Shown: positions 1 to 10,415, numbered from the stretch's first letter. The stretch is 64,000 nucleotides of DNA from an uncultured Muribaculaceae bacterium (GCA_910584125.1 CAJTXU010000014.1:1-64000), one strand, 5' to 3'. Numbers and translations: made by a program. The notes: a model not told the origin generated them from the sequence alone.

Positions 1-11
1 TAAATTATTTG

Positions 12-19
12 TAATTTTG
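12..19 (+). promoter_or_regulatory. Bacteroidetes -7 box upstream of the first secreted gene
   Basis: TAATTTTG matches the Bacteroidetes -7 consensus TAnnTTTG exactly. The matching -33 element would lie before the first base of the window, so the promoter cannot be confirmed. If it is used, transcription would start near position 26 and leave a leader of about 160 nt before the gene at 185. Confidence 0.4.
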
Positions 20-184
20 CGATATTTGGAACAGGAAAGCTGCTCAAATGATTTCAGACTTCAGCGTATTTTTGATATCAGGCGTGACGCTTTCTTTTTC
101 AAGAAAGAGAAAGACAAGCTGATGTTGATACAATGACGTCAGCGATTGATACAGAAACAAATAACATCAATACAATAACAGCGT

Positions 185-2413
185 ATGAAAACAAAACTAC
201 TGTTGAAAATCTTCAGTGTGCTGTTTGCATTCACCTGCCTGAGTGCAAGCGCGACTACGGACGTCTGGACGTTCGACAAGGCTGAACCGACCGGGAGCGG
301 TTGGGTAAATTCCAGCAACTATGCTACTTATCTGCCGGACGGATGGTATGCTCCGAGTAGCGGCTGGGCTTTCCAGATAGTAAAAGACGGGGATACGCAG
401 GTGCTTAAATCAGGTGTCGGTGTAGACTGGATGGGCGACAGATATCAGCCTCTCTATGCGCATGGCGGATCCGTCACGTTTAAGATGAAGAAGGCGAACG
501 ATGTCACGGCCACGGAGCTCTACATATGGAAAGCTGATAAGAACGGCGATTCCTTCACCCTTGGAGAGAAAATCGTGAACGAGACCCTCACTCTTGGTCA
601 GGACGAATGGACGGAAAGTACCTTCACCCTTCCGGAGGATGGCTACTATGCGTTCTCAGTGGTCACCCAAACAATGATTCTCAGTGTCTCCAACACCTAC
701 GAGGGAGCGGCTGTGACATATACGGTTTCCGGAACTGTGGTTGACGAGGCCGGCGCGCCTGTCGCAGATGCCAATGTCGCTGTGGGCAGCGCAGGCGCGG
801 TTACGGACGCCGAAGGCAAGTACACCATCCCCGGTCTCGCTGACGGAACCTACGACCTCGTTGCCTCCAAGTCCGGTTACGAGAATGCTACCGCTTCGGT
901 GACTGTAAGCGGCGCCGATGTCACTGTCGATCCCATCACTCTTTCCGCAGTGAAATGGTATCTCGGCGGATATGTGCAGAATTCCAATTATCAACATGTC
1001 CCCGGGGTGGCAATGCAGCTCTATTTCGGAGATGAACTTGTCGGCGAAACCACAAGCGATTCCGAAGGTAACTACAGGATTGCCATTCCCGCCGAGGAGA
1101 AGACTTATACACTTAAGATGCAGGCCGAATATTACAAGGACTATACCAGCACTGTCAGCGTGCGCGAGAGCTATCTCAATGCCGATAAGGTGCGTATTTT
1201 CAATCCTTATATCGAGGCCAAGCTCGTGTCGTTCAATCTTACGGTGAAGGATACCTGGAATCAGGCGGTCAACGGTGCCGAAGTAATAATCGACGGAGAG
1301 AATCTTGCTAACGTCAAGGTCTACGAATCAGGCAACACCGGCGTCTACGTGCTGCGCAACAAGCGCGCCGGCGATCTGAAAGACAATGAGTACACCTGGA
1401 CCGTAACAGCCGACGGATATGACGTGGCTACCGGGACAGTCGTCTTCAACGGCAATGACGTGAACCGTTCCGTCACACTTATCCCGACGGGTATGACCGT
1501 AATCTCCGGAACAGTCACCGACACCGAGGGCAAAGCTATTTCCGGCGCGCATGTATCGCTCACAATCGGCGCGGCAACCGTTCCGGCGGCCAACATCGAC
1601 ACCAACGCCGAAGGTTTCTACTCGTTCGCCCGCAACGACCTCAAGGGCTCCGCGACCATTGAAGTGGAGACAGACTATTACGGATCCGAGACAAAACAGG
1701 TCACAGAGATCACGCCAAATGCGAACAATGTGTGCAATTTCACTCTGACTGAACTTGTCTACACCTACACCGCGACCGTCAAGAACAAAGGCGGCGACTT
1801 CCTCGCCGACGCAATCGTAGTCTTCGACGGCACTGCCCTGACCGGCGAGAACGGCGTCTTCAGCACATCGATGAAGGCCAAGGATGCCGCCGACCGCGAG
1901 ATTCCGGTCGAAATCACATGCGAGGGATACCAGACGCAGACATTCAATGTAACGCTCAACCGCGACATCAACGAGACCTATGTGCTTGCCGCGGCTGAGG
2001 TCGCCGTCACGGAAGTCGTTCTTGATGTCAAGAACAGCGAGGCTGTCGGTGTAGAGGGCGCGAATGTAAGAATTTTCTCCGATGATTATGAAGCGGAAGT
2101 CGAGGACTGGGAACAGGGCGCATATTATGCAGCAATTCCCACCGAGGCCAACATGGGCAAGACCTTCACGGTCGAAATCACCTCAAATGACTACAAGGAC
2201 TATACCACCACATTCGAACTCGGTGATTCGGAAGTGTATCTCGAGATAACACTCGAGAAGAAGGATGGCGACGGAGTTGAGGGCATCCTCGACAATATCG
2301 ATGGCGATACCGTGATATTCACCGTCGACGGTCTCCGCGTCGAGGTCAAGGAGGGCAACCGTCTGCCTGCCGGCCTCTACATAGTGAACGGCAAGAAGCT
2401 CGTTGTACGATAA
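185..2413 (+). CDS. Secreted CarboxypepD_reg-repeat protein with T9SS-like tail
   Basis: This 742-residue protein is probably exported and surface-attached. It opens with a Sec signal peptide (about residues 1-23, ending near SASA). A beta-rich N-terminal region (about 25-175) resembles choice-of-anchor/jelly-roll modules. Several carboxypeptidase-regulatory-like Ig repeats follow, each with a pattern like VSGTVVDEAGAPVADANV ... TDAEGKYTIPGL. The last 40 residues (VDGLRVEV ... LPAGLYIVNGKKLVVR) resemble type IX sorting tails. No enzymatic motif is visible, so a structural, carbohydrate-binding or adhesive role is inferred. It is followed by a strong hairpin terminator and then two further secreted genes with similar tails. 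Confidence 0.75.
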   Translation: MKTKLLLKIFSVLFAFTCLSASATTDVWTFDKAEPTGSGWVNSSNYATYLPDGWYAPSSGWAFQIVKDGDTQVLKSGVGVDWMGDRYQPLYAHGGSVTFKMKKANDVTATELYIWKADKNGDSFTLGEKIVNETLTLGQDEWTESTFTLPEDGYYAFSVVTQTMILSVSNTYEGAAVTYTVSGTVVDEAGAPVADANVAVGSAGAVTDAEGKYTIPGLADGTYDLVASKSGYENATASVTVSGADVTVDPITLSAVKWYLGGYVQNSNYQHVPGVAMQLYFGDELVGETTSDSEGNYRIAIPAEEKTYTLKMQAEYYKDYTSTVSVRESYLNADKVRIFNPYIEAKLVSFNLTVKDTWNQAVNGAEVIIDGENLANVKVYESGNTGVYVLRNKRAGDLKDNEYTWTVTADGYDVATGTVVFNGNDVNRSVTLIPTGMTVISGTVTDTEGKAISGAHVSLTIGAATVPAANIDTNAEGFYSFARNDLKGSATIEVETDYYGSETKQVTEITPNANNVCNFTLTELVYTYTATVKNKGGDFLADAIVVFDGTALTGENGVFSTSMKAKDAADREIPVEITCEGYQTQTFNVTLNRDINETYVLAAAEVAVTEVVLDVKNSEAVGVEGANVRIFSDDYEAEVEDWEQGAYYAAIPTEANMGKTFTVEITSNDYKDYTTTFELGDSEVYLEITLEKKDGDGVEGILDNIDGDTVIFTVDGLRVEVKEGNRLPAGLYIVNGKKLVVR

Positions 2414-2431
2414 ACATACAACCCATTGACT

Positions 2432-2481
2432 AAAAGACATGCATATCCTCTATAGGAATGAGGTGGATATGCATGTCTTTT
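2432..2481 (+). terminator. 17-bp perfect hairpin with U-tract
   Basis: AAAAGACATGCATATCC (2432-2448) is the exact reverse complement of 2465-2481, with a 16-nt loop. The hairpin starts 19 bases after the stop of the preceding gene and its flanks give A- and U-tracts on both strands. It is a classical intrinsic terminator that could work both ways. It also shows that an upstream ATG at 2439, inside the stem, is not the start of the next gene. Confidence 0.85.
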
Positions 2482-2567
2482 CGGTCACGATGACAGACAA
2501 AACAGATAACATACATACAGATCGAATCAAACCAAAGACAAGGCTAACCTTGAATTTAACTAACTAT

Positions 2568-5500
2568 ATGAGACTAAAAAACATTTTGATTTCAGCGGGG
2601 GCCGCAGTGGCGGCCGGATTCGCGGCATACGCCACAATGGGCGTGCCCGGATTCATTCCGCAGCAGAGTCCGCAGCGTGCCGGAGAGGCCGATGCGGATG
2701 AGACTGTGACATTCTACGGCGCCATAGAAAGCAGCGATTCCTGGGGACAGTCCAGGAAAGTGGGCATCTATTCGTTCGACAACAGCAGCGATCCCTCCTG
2801 CAAGGAGGAAGGCATGATACGCGATGTGCGTCTGGTGACGGGCGGCGGTGCGTATGCCGAGGGAATGTTCTATTATATAAACGGAGTCGAGACTGCCTAT
2901 AAGGATAAGATACAGAATACGTTCAACACCATCGACACCGAGACGTGGCAGAGCGTGAACATGTCGGGACATACGGCCCCGACGCTGACAGACGCATACT
3001 GTATGGCATACGACTATACGACGTCGACCATGTATGCGTTCTCGAGGACCTTTGACGAGAGCGGCGCGGCCGACAGACGCTATGCGTTGCGTAAGGTCAA
3101 CCTCGAGAGCGGAGAGTTCACGCACGTGGCCTATATTGACGGCGATCATTTCGTGCCGGCCATGGCTTTTGACCAGAACGGACAGCTTTACGGTATGGAG
3201 CGCCTCGACAATGAGCGCAACGCCCGTCTGCTCAAGATCGACAAGCAGACCGGCGCGACGCAGGTTGTCGGCACCGACATGGGTTTCATTTCGGGAAGCG
3301 ACTATGCGGGCGCGGTCATCGACTACCGCGACGGAAGCATGTATGTGGCGTCCGTGTCGTTCATTGTCAATCCGGACATGAGCCGCACATACAGCTCGCA
3401 TCTGTATAAGGTGGATGTCAACACCGGATCGGCGACCTCGATCAAGAGGTTCGAGGGCAACGAGGTGTTGTCCTGTCTTTTCATAAAGGACAGCCATCCT
3501 CAGGCTCCGGCAGGCGTAACCGACCTCGGGTTCTCGTATAACAACGACACCCGCGGCCGCGTGACGTTCACCATCCCGACCGAGTGCTATAACCGCACTC
3601 CGCTCACAGGTACTGTCAAGGCCGAGATCTACGTCAACGGCACACTTTCGCAGACCATCGAGGGCAAGAACGCTGGCGACGCGGTGCAGAGCAACATCAT
3701 CCGTCTTGAGGAAGACCGTATGAATCCGGTCAAGGTGTATTGCTATGACAGCGAGGGACGCCGCAGTGTCGCAGCCTATACCGACGTATGGGGCGGCAAG
3801 GATGTTCCCGCCGCGCCCGGCGACATCAACGTGACTACTCCGTCCGACGGCGCCTCCGCCACCATCACCTGGACGGCTCCGACCGTAACGGCCAACGGAG
3901 GCCGCTGCGACCTGGAGAACATCACCTACAAGGTGGTGCGCCGCCCCGAGATGGTCACCGTGGCCCAGGGTCTGACCGATACACAGTTCACCGACGTCGT
4001 CGACCGCAAGATGGGCGTCACCCAGTATGAAGTCCGCGCCGAGAGCGCCAACGGCGAGGGCAACCCCGCCTACTCGCAGACGATGCCTATCGGACAGCCC
4101 CACCCGATCAGATACCGCGAGTCGTTCGATGACGCGATGGCGTTCCTTTCCTACACCACCATCAGCGTCAACGGCGTGGCTTCGCCCCAAGGAAACGCCT
4201 GGATGTATTATCCCCAGAACCGCTCGGCCATCTACTGGCTCGACTATGACGTGGCGGCGTCGGCCGACGCATGGCTCATAACGCCGACTCTCGCCCTGGA
4301 GCAGGACAAGGTATACCGTCTTGATTTCGACTCGCAGGGTTTCGCCAGCGAGACAACCTACCAGACCCTGACTGCATCGGTCGGTGACGCCGCCACGCAG
4401 GAGGGCATGAAGCGCGAGTTCTTCCGCATGGAAGGCGAGGTGGCCAAGACCCCGACGTCCTACCATGGATTCTTCGTCGCCGACCAGGGTGACAACCGTG
4501 TCGGATTGCATCTGCAGAACGCCGGACGCGACCATTGTCAGATCGACAACATCATCGTGAGCGAGTACGGCCCGTCGACGATCCCGGCCGCACCCGAGAT
4601 CGTGACCACGGCCACCGTCGACCGTAAGTCGGTGATCACCGTCAAGGCTCCGACTTCCGATACGCGCGGACGTGACATAAGCAGCCTGACGGCCGTGACT
4701 CTCTATCGTATTGGCTCGACACGTGCCGTCAAGGTGATTGAGAATCCCGTCCCCGGCGAGAACGTCGTGCTTGAGGATGAAGAGGCAGTGTTCGGCCTCA
4801 ACCACTACTATGTGACGGCAACTAACGCCGACGGCCAGGGTCTCGAGACCAATGTCGACGTCAATACCCGTGCGGCTATACCCGTGCCCGTCGAGAACGT
4901 GACGGCACGCACCGTCAACAGCAGCCGGGACGTGGAGCTCTCATGGAGTTACCCCGAGGGATATCCCGCGGCCGACGGTTCTGTGCTCGACCCCGAGGAG
5001 ATAAGCTATGACATCTACCGTGCCGACGGAGTCGGCCGCGTGCCCGTGGCGCAGGACGTCCGTGACACCAAGTATACGCATACGTCCGTAATGGAACTCT
5101 TCCCCGGTGCGAAACAGGCCAGAGTGACATACTATATCGTGCCTGTCACCAGCGGAGGCCAGGCGGCTGAGAAAGGCGTGGCCGTTTCGGTAGGCGACGC
5201 GTATGACCTCCCCATCGCCGAATCCAACTTCTACGAGATGCAGACATCGCCATGGATCTCGACGCCCGTAACGGCATGGCAGCCCGGCGAGAGCGGCTAT
5301 ATAGGCAACACTCGCATCGCTCCCTATGTAGGCTATACCATGATGCGGACAGGTTCCGACGGCACATGGCTCAGCCCCCGTATCAACCTCACATCGCGTC
5401 ACAATCCGGTCATGACATTCATGCTCTATTGCGGTCCGCAGGCAGACGGCTGCCGTGTAGAGGTCGGTGTGGTGCGCGAGATCGACGGCGTCGAGGCGGA

Positions 5501-7055
5501 TGTCGAGATGCTGCCCCAGACTTATCAGTGCTCAGCTGACGAATACGGCTGGCAGATGATGACTGTAGACCTCTCCGCTTTTGCCGACTGCGACAGGGCG
5601 TCGCTCGTGTTCAGGGCTTTCCATTACGGTGATTTCCCCGTGCTTGTAGACGACATCCGCATCGACGGAACGAAACTCGCATACGATCCGCGTGTGGCAT
5701 CGCTCGAGGGTCCCTCCAACTGTGTCCGTGGCCGCGAAAACATATACGTGGCCAATCTGCGCAACAACGGCATCAACGACATGACCGACGTCAAGGTGAC
5801 ATTCTATGCGGGCGAGACAGAGGTCTCGAGCCAGACCGTCGACATCGCCGGCGAGGCCACAGTCCCCGTAGAGTTCACCTATGAGCCCGAGCTCAACGGA
5901 GCCGACAACGAGACTCTTGAGATCAAGGCTGTCCTGGAGGCCGAGGCCGACGGCGAGACGTTCGCGTCGGAGGTGGCCCGTCTGGTTAAACTCGTTGTGC
6001 CTAACGTGCCCTATGTCACCGACCTCGTCGGGGCTTACGATTTCAGGACCAGCAGCGTCAAGCTGACATGGAGCGAGGCCAAGCAGTATCCGCGTGCGTT
6101 CCCGGTCAAGGACGACTTCGAGAGCTATGCCGACTGGGCCATCGACAATATCGGCGACTGGAAGCTCGTCGATGCCGACGGCGGCACCACAATCGGCGGA
6201 ATTCAGAACTCGCAGACCGGCGTCACGTATTCGTGGCCTAATGTGGGTCTGCCCCAGGCATACATCGTGTTCAACCCCGGCAAGGCTTACGTCACCGAAC
6301 TGTGCAAGGCTTATTCGGGCGAGAAGTGCCTCGTGGCCTTCACATCCTCGGCTTCGAGCAACGACGACTGGCTGATATCTCCGCAGCTGCTCGGCGCCGA
6401 ACAGACCATCTCGTTCCAGGCGCGTGTGCTCAACCCCTACTACGATAGCGAGAAGTATGAAGTGCTCTATTCAACCTCGGGCAACGACCCTGAGGACTTC
6501 GTCCTGCTGAAGAAGGTGACCGTCCGCTCGTCGGAATGGTCGCGCATGGAATACACCCTTCCCGACGGCGCGCGCTATTTCGCCATCCGCTGCACATCGG
6601 CCGGCCAGTTCGGCCTCATGCTCGACGACATAGAGTACATCCCGGCCCAGCCGACAGTGATGCTCTACGGCTATAAGCTCTACCGCAACGGTGAGGTGCT
6701 CAAAGACGAGATCGGCGAGACTGCATACAGCGACAGCGACGTCCATGACGGCGAGACGCACGAGTATCGTGTCAGCGCGGTCTATGACGACGGCGAGTCA
6801 ATCCTCTCCGAGCCTGTATCGGTTGAGATCAAACCCGACGGCATCGCCGGCGTGAACGGCGACGGCGTCAGCGTCACGGCGCGCGAGTCGCGCATCGTGG
6901 TCGACGGAGCCGCATCGATGTCGGTAGCAGTCTGCGACGTTGAGGGAAGATTGCTCTTCCGCATCGTCTCGACAGGCCACGACGTGTTTGATGTATGCGG
7001 AGGCGTATATATCGTCACCGTAGGCAACAAGTCATACAAACTTCTTGTGAAATGA
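2568..7055 (+). CDS. Large secreted fibronectin-III/choice-of-anchor J protein
   Basis: The protein has 1495 residues from ATG 2568, which is followed by a signal sequence (MRLKNILISAGAAVAAGFAA). An in-frame ATG at 2439 lies inside the upstream terminator and is rejected. The N-terminal third looks like a beta-propeller-type domain. Several fibronectin type III segments follow (for example PAAPGDINVTTPSDGASATI). At least three jelly-roll segments of the cleaved-adhesin/choice-of-anchor J kind are present (AWLITPTLALEQDKVYRLDF, TWLSPRINLTSRHNPVMTF, DWLISPQLLGAEQTISFQA). The tail (CDVEGRLLFRI ... GGVYIVTVGNKSYKLLVK) looks like a T9SS sorting domain. It is probably a cell-surface adhesin or substrate-binding protein. 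Its stop overlaps the next start as ATGA, so it is likely translationally coupled to the metalloprotease. Confidence 0.8.
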   Translation: MRLKNILISAGAAVAAGFAAYATMGVPGFIPQQSPQRAGEADADETVTFYGAIESSDSWGQSRKVGIYSFDNSSDPSCKEEGMIRDVRLVTGGGAYAEGMFYYINGVETAYKDKIQNTFNTIDTETWQSVNMSGHTAPTLTDAYCMAYDYTTSTMYAFSRTFDESGAADRRYALRKVNLESGEFTHVAYIDGDHFVPAMAFDQNGQLYGMERLDNERNARLLKIDKQTGATQVVGTDMGFISGSDYAGAVIDYRDGSMYVASVSFIVNPDMSRTYSSHLYKVDVNTGSATSIKRFEGNEVLSCLFIKDSHPQAPAGVTDLGFSYNNDTRGRVTFTIPTECYNRTPLTGTVKAEIYVNGTLSQTIEGKNAGDAVQSNIIRLEEDRMNPVKVYCYDSEGRRSVAAYTDVWGGKDVPAAPGDINVTTPSDGASATITWTAPTVTANGGRCDLENITYKVVRRPEMVTVAQGLTDTQFTDVVDRKMGVTQYEVRAESANGEGNPAYSQTMPIGQPHPIRYRESFDDAMAFLSYTTISVNGVASPQGNAWMYYPQNRSAIYWLDYDVAASADAWLITPTLALEQDKVYRLDFDSQGFASETTYQTLTASVGDAATQEGMKREFFRMEGEVAKTPTSYHGFFVADQGDNRVGLHLQNAGRDHCQIDNIIVSEYGPSTIPAAPEIVTTATVDRKSVITVKAPTSDTRGRDISSLTAVTLYRIGSTRAVKVIENPVPGENVVLEDEEAVFGLNHYYVTATNADGQGLETNVDVNTRAAIPVPVENVTARTVNSSRDVELSWSYPEGYPAADGSVLDPEEISYDIYRADGVGRVPVAQDVRDTKYTHTSVMELFPGAKQARVTYYIVPVTSGGQAAEKGVAVSVGDAYDLPIAESNFYEMQTSPWISTPVTAWQPGESGYIGNTRIAPYVGYTMMRTGSDGTWLSPRINLTSRHNPVMTFMLYCGPQADGCRVEVGVVREIDGVEADVEMLPQTYQCSADEYGWQMMTVDLSAFADCDRASLVFRAFHYGDFPVLVDDIRIDGTKLAYDPRVASLEGPSNCVRGRENIYVANLRNNGINDMTDVKVTFYAGETEVSSQTVDIAGEATVPVEFTYEPELNGADNETLEIKAVLEAEADGETFASEVARLVKLVVPNVPYVTDLVGAYDFRTSSVKLTWSEAKQYPRAFPVKDDFESYADWAIDNIGDWKLVDADGGTTIGGIQNSQTGVTYSWPNVGLPQAYIVFNPGKAYVTELCKAYSGEKCLVAFTSSASSNDDWLISPQLLGAEQTISFQARVLNPYYDSEKYEVLYSTSGNDPEDFVLLKKVTVRSSEWSRMEYTLPDGARYFAIRCTSAGQFGLMLDDIEYIPAQPTVMLYGYKLYRNGEVLKDEIGETAYSDSDVHDGETHEYRVSAVYDDGESILSEPVSVEIKPDGIAGVNGDGVSVTARESRIVVDGAASMSVAVCDVEGRLLFRIVSTGHDVFDVCGGVYIVTVGNKSYKLLVK

Positions 7056-9895
7056 ATATAAGAGAAAGCCTCGGCCGGGGCTTCGCAACCGCGGCAACGC
7101 TCACGCTCCTCTGCGCAGGGGCGTGGGCTGTGCCTGCGAAACCCGGCATACATGTATACACTCAGCCCGACGGCTCGACCGTCGAGGTCAGAATAATCGG
7201 CGACGAGCATTTCCATTGCTATGAGACGACCGACGGCCATCTGTTGCTTTCGGACGCCGCAGGCGCATTACGTTATGCCGTGGCCGACTCCGACGGGACT
7301 GTCAGGGCGGGCGACGTCAGGGCTTCCGATCCGGCAGTCCGTACCGCCGGCGAGAAGGCTTTCGCCGAAGGCATCGACCGTGACGCCGTGCGCTCCGCAA
7401 TGGCCCGGATGCAGAGCCGCAACATCGGTTCCGCACGCCGGCGCGCTCCGCAGAGGATTCCCGGCGAACTCGTCACGTCCTATCCCACGCAGGGACAGCC
7501 TAAATCGATTGTGCTGCTCGTGGAGTTCCAGGATGTCAAGTTCTCGACTCCTGATGTCCACGAGGCATTCCGTAAGATGGTGAGTGAGCCCGGTTATTCC
7601 GAAAACGGAGGCACCGGAAGCGCCCTCGACTTTTTCCGCGATAACTCCAATGGGGCTTTCCAGCCCGATTTCGAGGTCTTCGGACCCGTCACGCTGCCAT
7701 ACAATGAGCCTCATTACGGACAATCGTCGGCCAATGCCTACGATGTGCAGGGCTGGATGATGGCTTACGACGGAGCCGTGGCCATGCGCGAGGCATACCC
7801 GGACCTCGACTTCTCGGAATATGACAATGACGGCGACGGATTCGTCGACAACATCTTCATATTCTATGCCGGCTACGGCGAGAACGAAGGCGCCCCCTCC
7901 TGGACCATCTGGCCCCATTCGGCCGAACTCTGGTCGATGTATAACCTCGACCTGACGTTCGATGGCGTCAAGATCGACAAATACGCCTGCTCGAACGAGC
8001 TTAAGGGCACTTCCGGCACCCTATTGACAGGCATCGGCACGTTCGTGCACGAATACAGCCATGTGCTCGGCCTCATGGACCATTACCCGACGCTGCTGTC
8101 AAACCGCGATGTCTCGCCCGGCGCCTGGGACGTGATGGATATGGGCTCATACAACAACGAGAGCCGCACGCCGCCGGCCTATAACTCTTTCGAGCGCTAT
8201 TGTCTGGGATGGCTGAATCCACATCGCCTCTCGGGTCCCCAAAACGTCGTGCTCAATCCTATCCTCGATTCAAACGAGGCGGTGTCGATCCAGACCGACA
8301 AGGACGGGGAGTTCTTCCTGTTCGAGAACCGCCAGAACTCCGGCTGGGACGCGCATCTGCCCGGCCACGGCATGCTGGTGTGGCATGTGGACTATGACGC
8401 CGAGCTCTGGAACGCGAACCACATCAACAACGTGGCGGCCCATCAGAATTTCGACCTCGTCGAAGCCGACGGCATATACGGCACCGCCACACGCGCCGGC
8501 GACCCCTTCCCGGGCACAGGCAATGTGCATCGGTTCACCGCCGAATCCAATCCTCCGATGAAGACTTGGATCGGCATCGACCCCGATATGCCGGTGACCG
8601 ACATCGCGGAGGTAGACGGCCTGATCACTTTCCGTGTCAAGGGTGGCGGAGACGCCCTTGAAATTCCTGTACTTTCCGAGGCGACCGACGTGACCCCCGT
8701 GTCGTTCACGGCCAACTGGCAGCTCGTGCCCGGACTGTCCATATATGAGGTGGATGTCTGCGAGGGCGGAGCGGAGACTCCGTTCATGACCCGTACGGTC
8801 CAGAACTCCACATCGCTTGCCGTCGACGGTCTCAAGCCTTCAACCCTATATTCCTATAAGGTGCGTTCGAGCGACGGCGAGAGGACATCGTATGATTCGG
8901 AAGCCATGTTCGTGACCACGCTGCCTCCGACACTCGACATGATCGCCCCCGAGACCCTCGACGCCACCAACATCAAGTCCGACGGATTCGAGGCCCGCTG
9001 GGCGCCTCTGGCCGAGGCCACCGGCTATCTGATCGACGTCTACACCAAGCGTGTCATCGACCCCGTGCGCGAGACTGCCGACTTCACCGACGGCATCGTC
9101 CTGCCCGAGGGATGGGAGACGACGGCCACCCGTCTCGGAGCCGTGAGCGGCTACTTCGGAGCCGCCCGCCCCTCGCTGCAGATGATGTACGACAACGAGC
9201 GCGTCGTCACAGCCGACTATCCCGGCGGCATCAACTCCTTCTCGTTCTGGTATCGCGCCAACTCGACCGACGACGAGTCCTCGCTCGCGATCGAGAACAT
9301 GGTCAACGGTGTCTGGACCCCCGTGTATGAGATCAAGCCGCTCGTCAAGGAGGCCGGAGGCACCGTTGTGACACTCGGCGGCGAGGGCGCCACGGCGCTT
9401 CTTCCCGACGGCTCGCGCCAGCTGCGCCTCGTGTTCCACCGCGTCTCGGACGGCTCGGTATATGTCGACGACTTCACGCTCGACCACGATGCGTCGTTCG
9501 AACCCCTCTACGTCGGCGGACTGCACGCCTTCGACTGCGGCGACGTCCAGGTGCACGGCGTGACGGGTCTGCAGCCCCAGACCCGCTACTACTACACCGT
9601 GACGGCCTACGACGCCGACGGCACGCACAGCCTGCCGTCGGACGAGCGCGGCGTCACCACAGGTAATGTCGGCGCAATATCCGCAGCCGATACTGACGCC
9701 ACGGCCTTCCGCATGATTCCCGGCGGAATCGAGATTGTGGCCTCTGAAGACGCCATGGTGATGCTGACCGACCTCTCGGGCCGGGTATGCCGCCGCGGAA
9801 CCGTCAAGGCAGGAGTCACGACTGCCGTCAGGGCCGACAAGGGCGTCTACGTCCTTACGGTTGGAGGGCGCCGAAGCAAGGTCGTCATCCGCTGA
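7052..9895 (+). CDS. Secreted M6-family metalloprotease with T9SS-like tail
   Basis: This is a predicted exported zinc protease of 947 residues. The start at ATG 7052 overlaps the previous stop (ATGA) and is followed by a signal peptide ending near AWAVPAK. The zinc-binding motif HEYSHVLGLMDHY begins at His333 (HExxHxxGxxD) and is typical of peptidase family M6 (immune inhibitor A-like). The N-terminal stretch to about residue 150 is probably a propeptide. After the catalytic domain come a fibronectin-III segment, a MAM/choice-of-anchor-like beta domain (about 680-830), another FN3 segment, and a C-terminal sorting tail (DLSGRVCRRG ... GVYVLTVGGRRSKVVIR). An extracellular or cell-surface role in protein degradation is likely; the substrate cannot be read from the sequence. 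Confidence 0.88.
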   Translation: MNIRESLGRGFATAATLTLLCAGAWAVPAKPGIHVYTQPDGSTVEVRIIGDEHFHCYETTDGHLLLSDAAGALRYAVADSDGTVRAGDVRASDPAVRTAGEKAFAEGIDRDAVRSAMARMQSRNIGSARRRAPQRIPGELVTSYPTQGQPKSIVLLVEFQDVKFSTPDVHEAFRKMVSEPGYSENGGTGSALDFFRDNSNGAFQPDFEVFGPVTLPYNEPHYGQSSANAYDVQGWMMAYDGAVAMREAYPDLDFSEYDNDGDGFVDNIFIFYAGYGENEGAPSWTIWPHSAELWSMYNLDLTFDGVKIDKYACSNELKGTSGTLLTGIGTFVHEYSHVLGLMDHYPTLLSNRDVSPGAWDVMDMGSYNNESRTPPAYNSFERYCLGWLNPHRLSGPQNVVLNPILDSNEAVSIQTDKDGEFFLFENRQNSGWDAHLPGHGMLVWHVDYDAELWNANHINNVAAHQNFDLVEADGIYGTATRAGDPFPGTGNVHRFTAESNPPMKTWIGIDPDMPVTDIAEVDGLITFRVKGGGDALEIPVLSEATDVTPVSFTANWQLVPGLSIYEVDVCEGGAETPFMTRTVQNSTSLAVDGLKPSTLYSYKVRSSDGERTSYDSEAMFVTTLPPTLDMIAPETLDATNIKSDGFEARWAPLAEATGYLIDVYTKRVIDPVRETADFTDGIVLPEGWETTATRLGAVSGYFGAARPSLQMMYDNERVVTADYPGGINSFSFWYRANSTDDESSLAIENMVNGVWTPVYEIKPLVKEAGGTVVTLGGEGATALLPDGSRQLRLVFHRVSDGSVYVDDFTLDHDASFEPLYVGGLHAFDCGDVQVHGVTGLQPQTRYYYTVTAYDADGTHSLPSDERGVTTGNVGAISAADTDATAFRMIPGGIEIVASEDAMVMLTDLSGRVCRRGTVKAGVTTAVRADKGVYVLTVGGRRSKVVIR

Positions 9896-9952
9896 TTTGA
9901 GCATAATCCCGATAAGACGTCCCCGTCAACTGCCTGGACGTTATGTCAGTTA

Positions 9953-9990
9953 GAGCGCGTTGCCTGATATTTCAGGCAACGCGCTCCTAT
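9953..9990 (+). terminator. 15-bp hairpin terminator after the M6 protease gene
   Basis: GAGCGCGTTGCCTGA (9953-9967) pairs perfectly with 9972-9986 around a 4-nt loop, followed by a T-rich stretch (CTATTCTTT). It closes the three-gene secreted-protein region. A hairpin of related sequence recurs at 10416-10450. Confidence 0.85.
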
Positions 9991-10051
9991 TCTTTAATCG
10001 GAACTGTTTTCAAGACCAATCCTTGAAGAAAAAAATTTTTTTTGTAAATAT

Positions 10052-10082
10052 TTTGTATTTTCCGAAATTAGTATTACCTTTG
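10052..10082 (+). promoter_or_regulatory. Bacteroidetes promoter (TTTG-N19-TACCTTTG)
   Basis: TTTG at 10052-10055 and TACCTTTG at 10075-10082 are separated by exactly 19 bp, a full match to the Bacteroidetes consensus. No intact gene follows, only the relic at 10253-10387. The promoter may be an orphan left after gene loss, or may drive a short transcript ending at the hairpin at 10416. Confidence 0.7.
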
Positions 10083-10252
10083 TCACGGTTACCTATGTCA
10101 ACGCGATTCCCGTGTTTTGTGGATTGACAGGTAGCTGAAGCAAGTTTTAATTGACATATTGGTATAAAGTGTTTATCATAATTGATTCCCGACTTTCGAG
10201 ACCTTTCCCAGCTAAGAGAAGCGAAATCGCCAGAACCATGGATATGGTATAA

Positions 10253-10387
10253 TCCGAGATAGAATCGGAGATTGACGTCCCGGTGGAATACTACAGCCTG
10301 CAGGGTGTCCGCATCGAAAATCCGGAGAAAGGCCGGATCGTGATAGTGCGCCAGGGTGGCTCGGCCCATAAGACCGTGATTCGCTGA
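10253..10387 (+). pseudogene. Relic of a T9SS-like C-terminal tail
   Basis: An open stretch begins right after a TAA at 10250-10252 and reads VPVEYYSLQGVRIENP followed by a basic stretch ending KTVIR and a TGA. This is the typical last 40 residues of Bacteroidales secreted proteins. No ATG or upstream domain remains in frame. The fragment keeps its own downstream terminator (10416-10450) and an upstream consensus promoter, as expected after a large internal deletion of a secreted-protein gene. The rest of 9990-10250 shows no convincing coding sequence. Confidence 0.7.
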
Positions 10388-10415
10388 CCGCACGCAAATA
10401 CGTGAGAATCTGATT

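Noticed and set aside
2592..4805. Long minus-strand open frame (737 codons) opposite the large secreted protein
   Set aside because: It is an antisense shadow of a high-GC gene with signal peptide and FN3 domains; its residue composition is unnatural and it has no domain.
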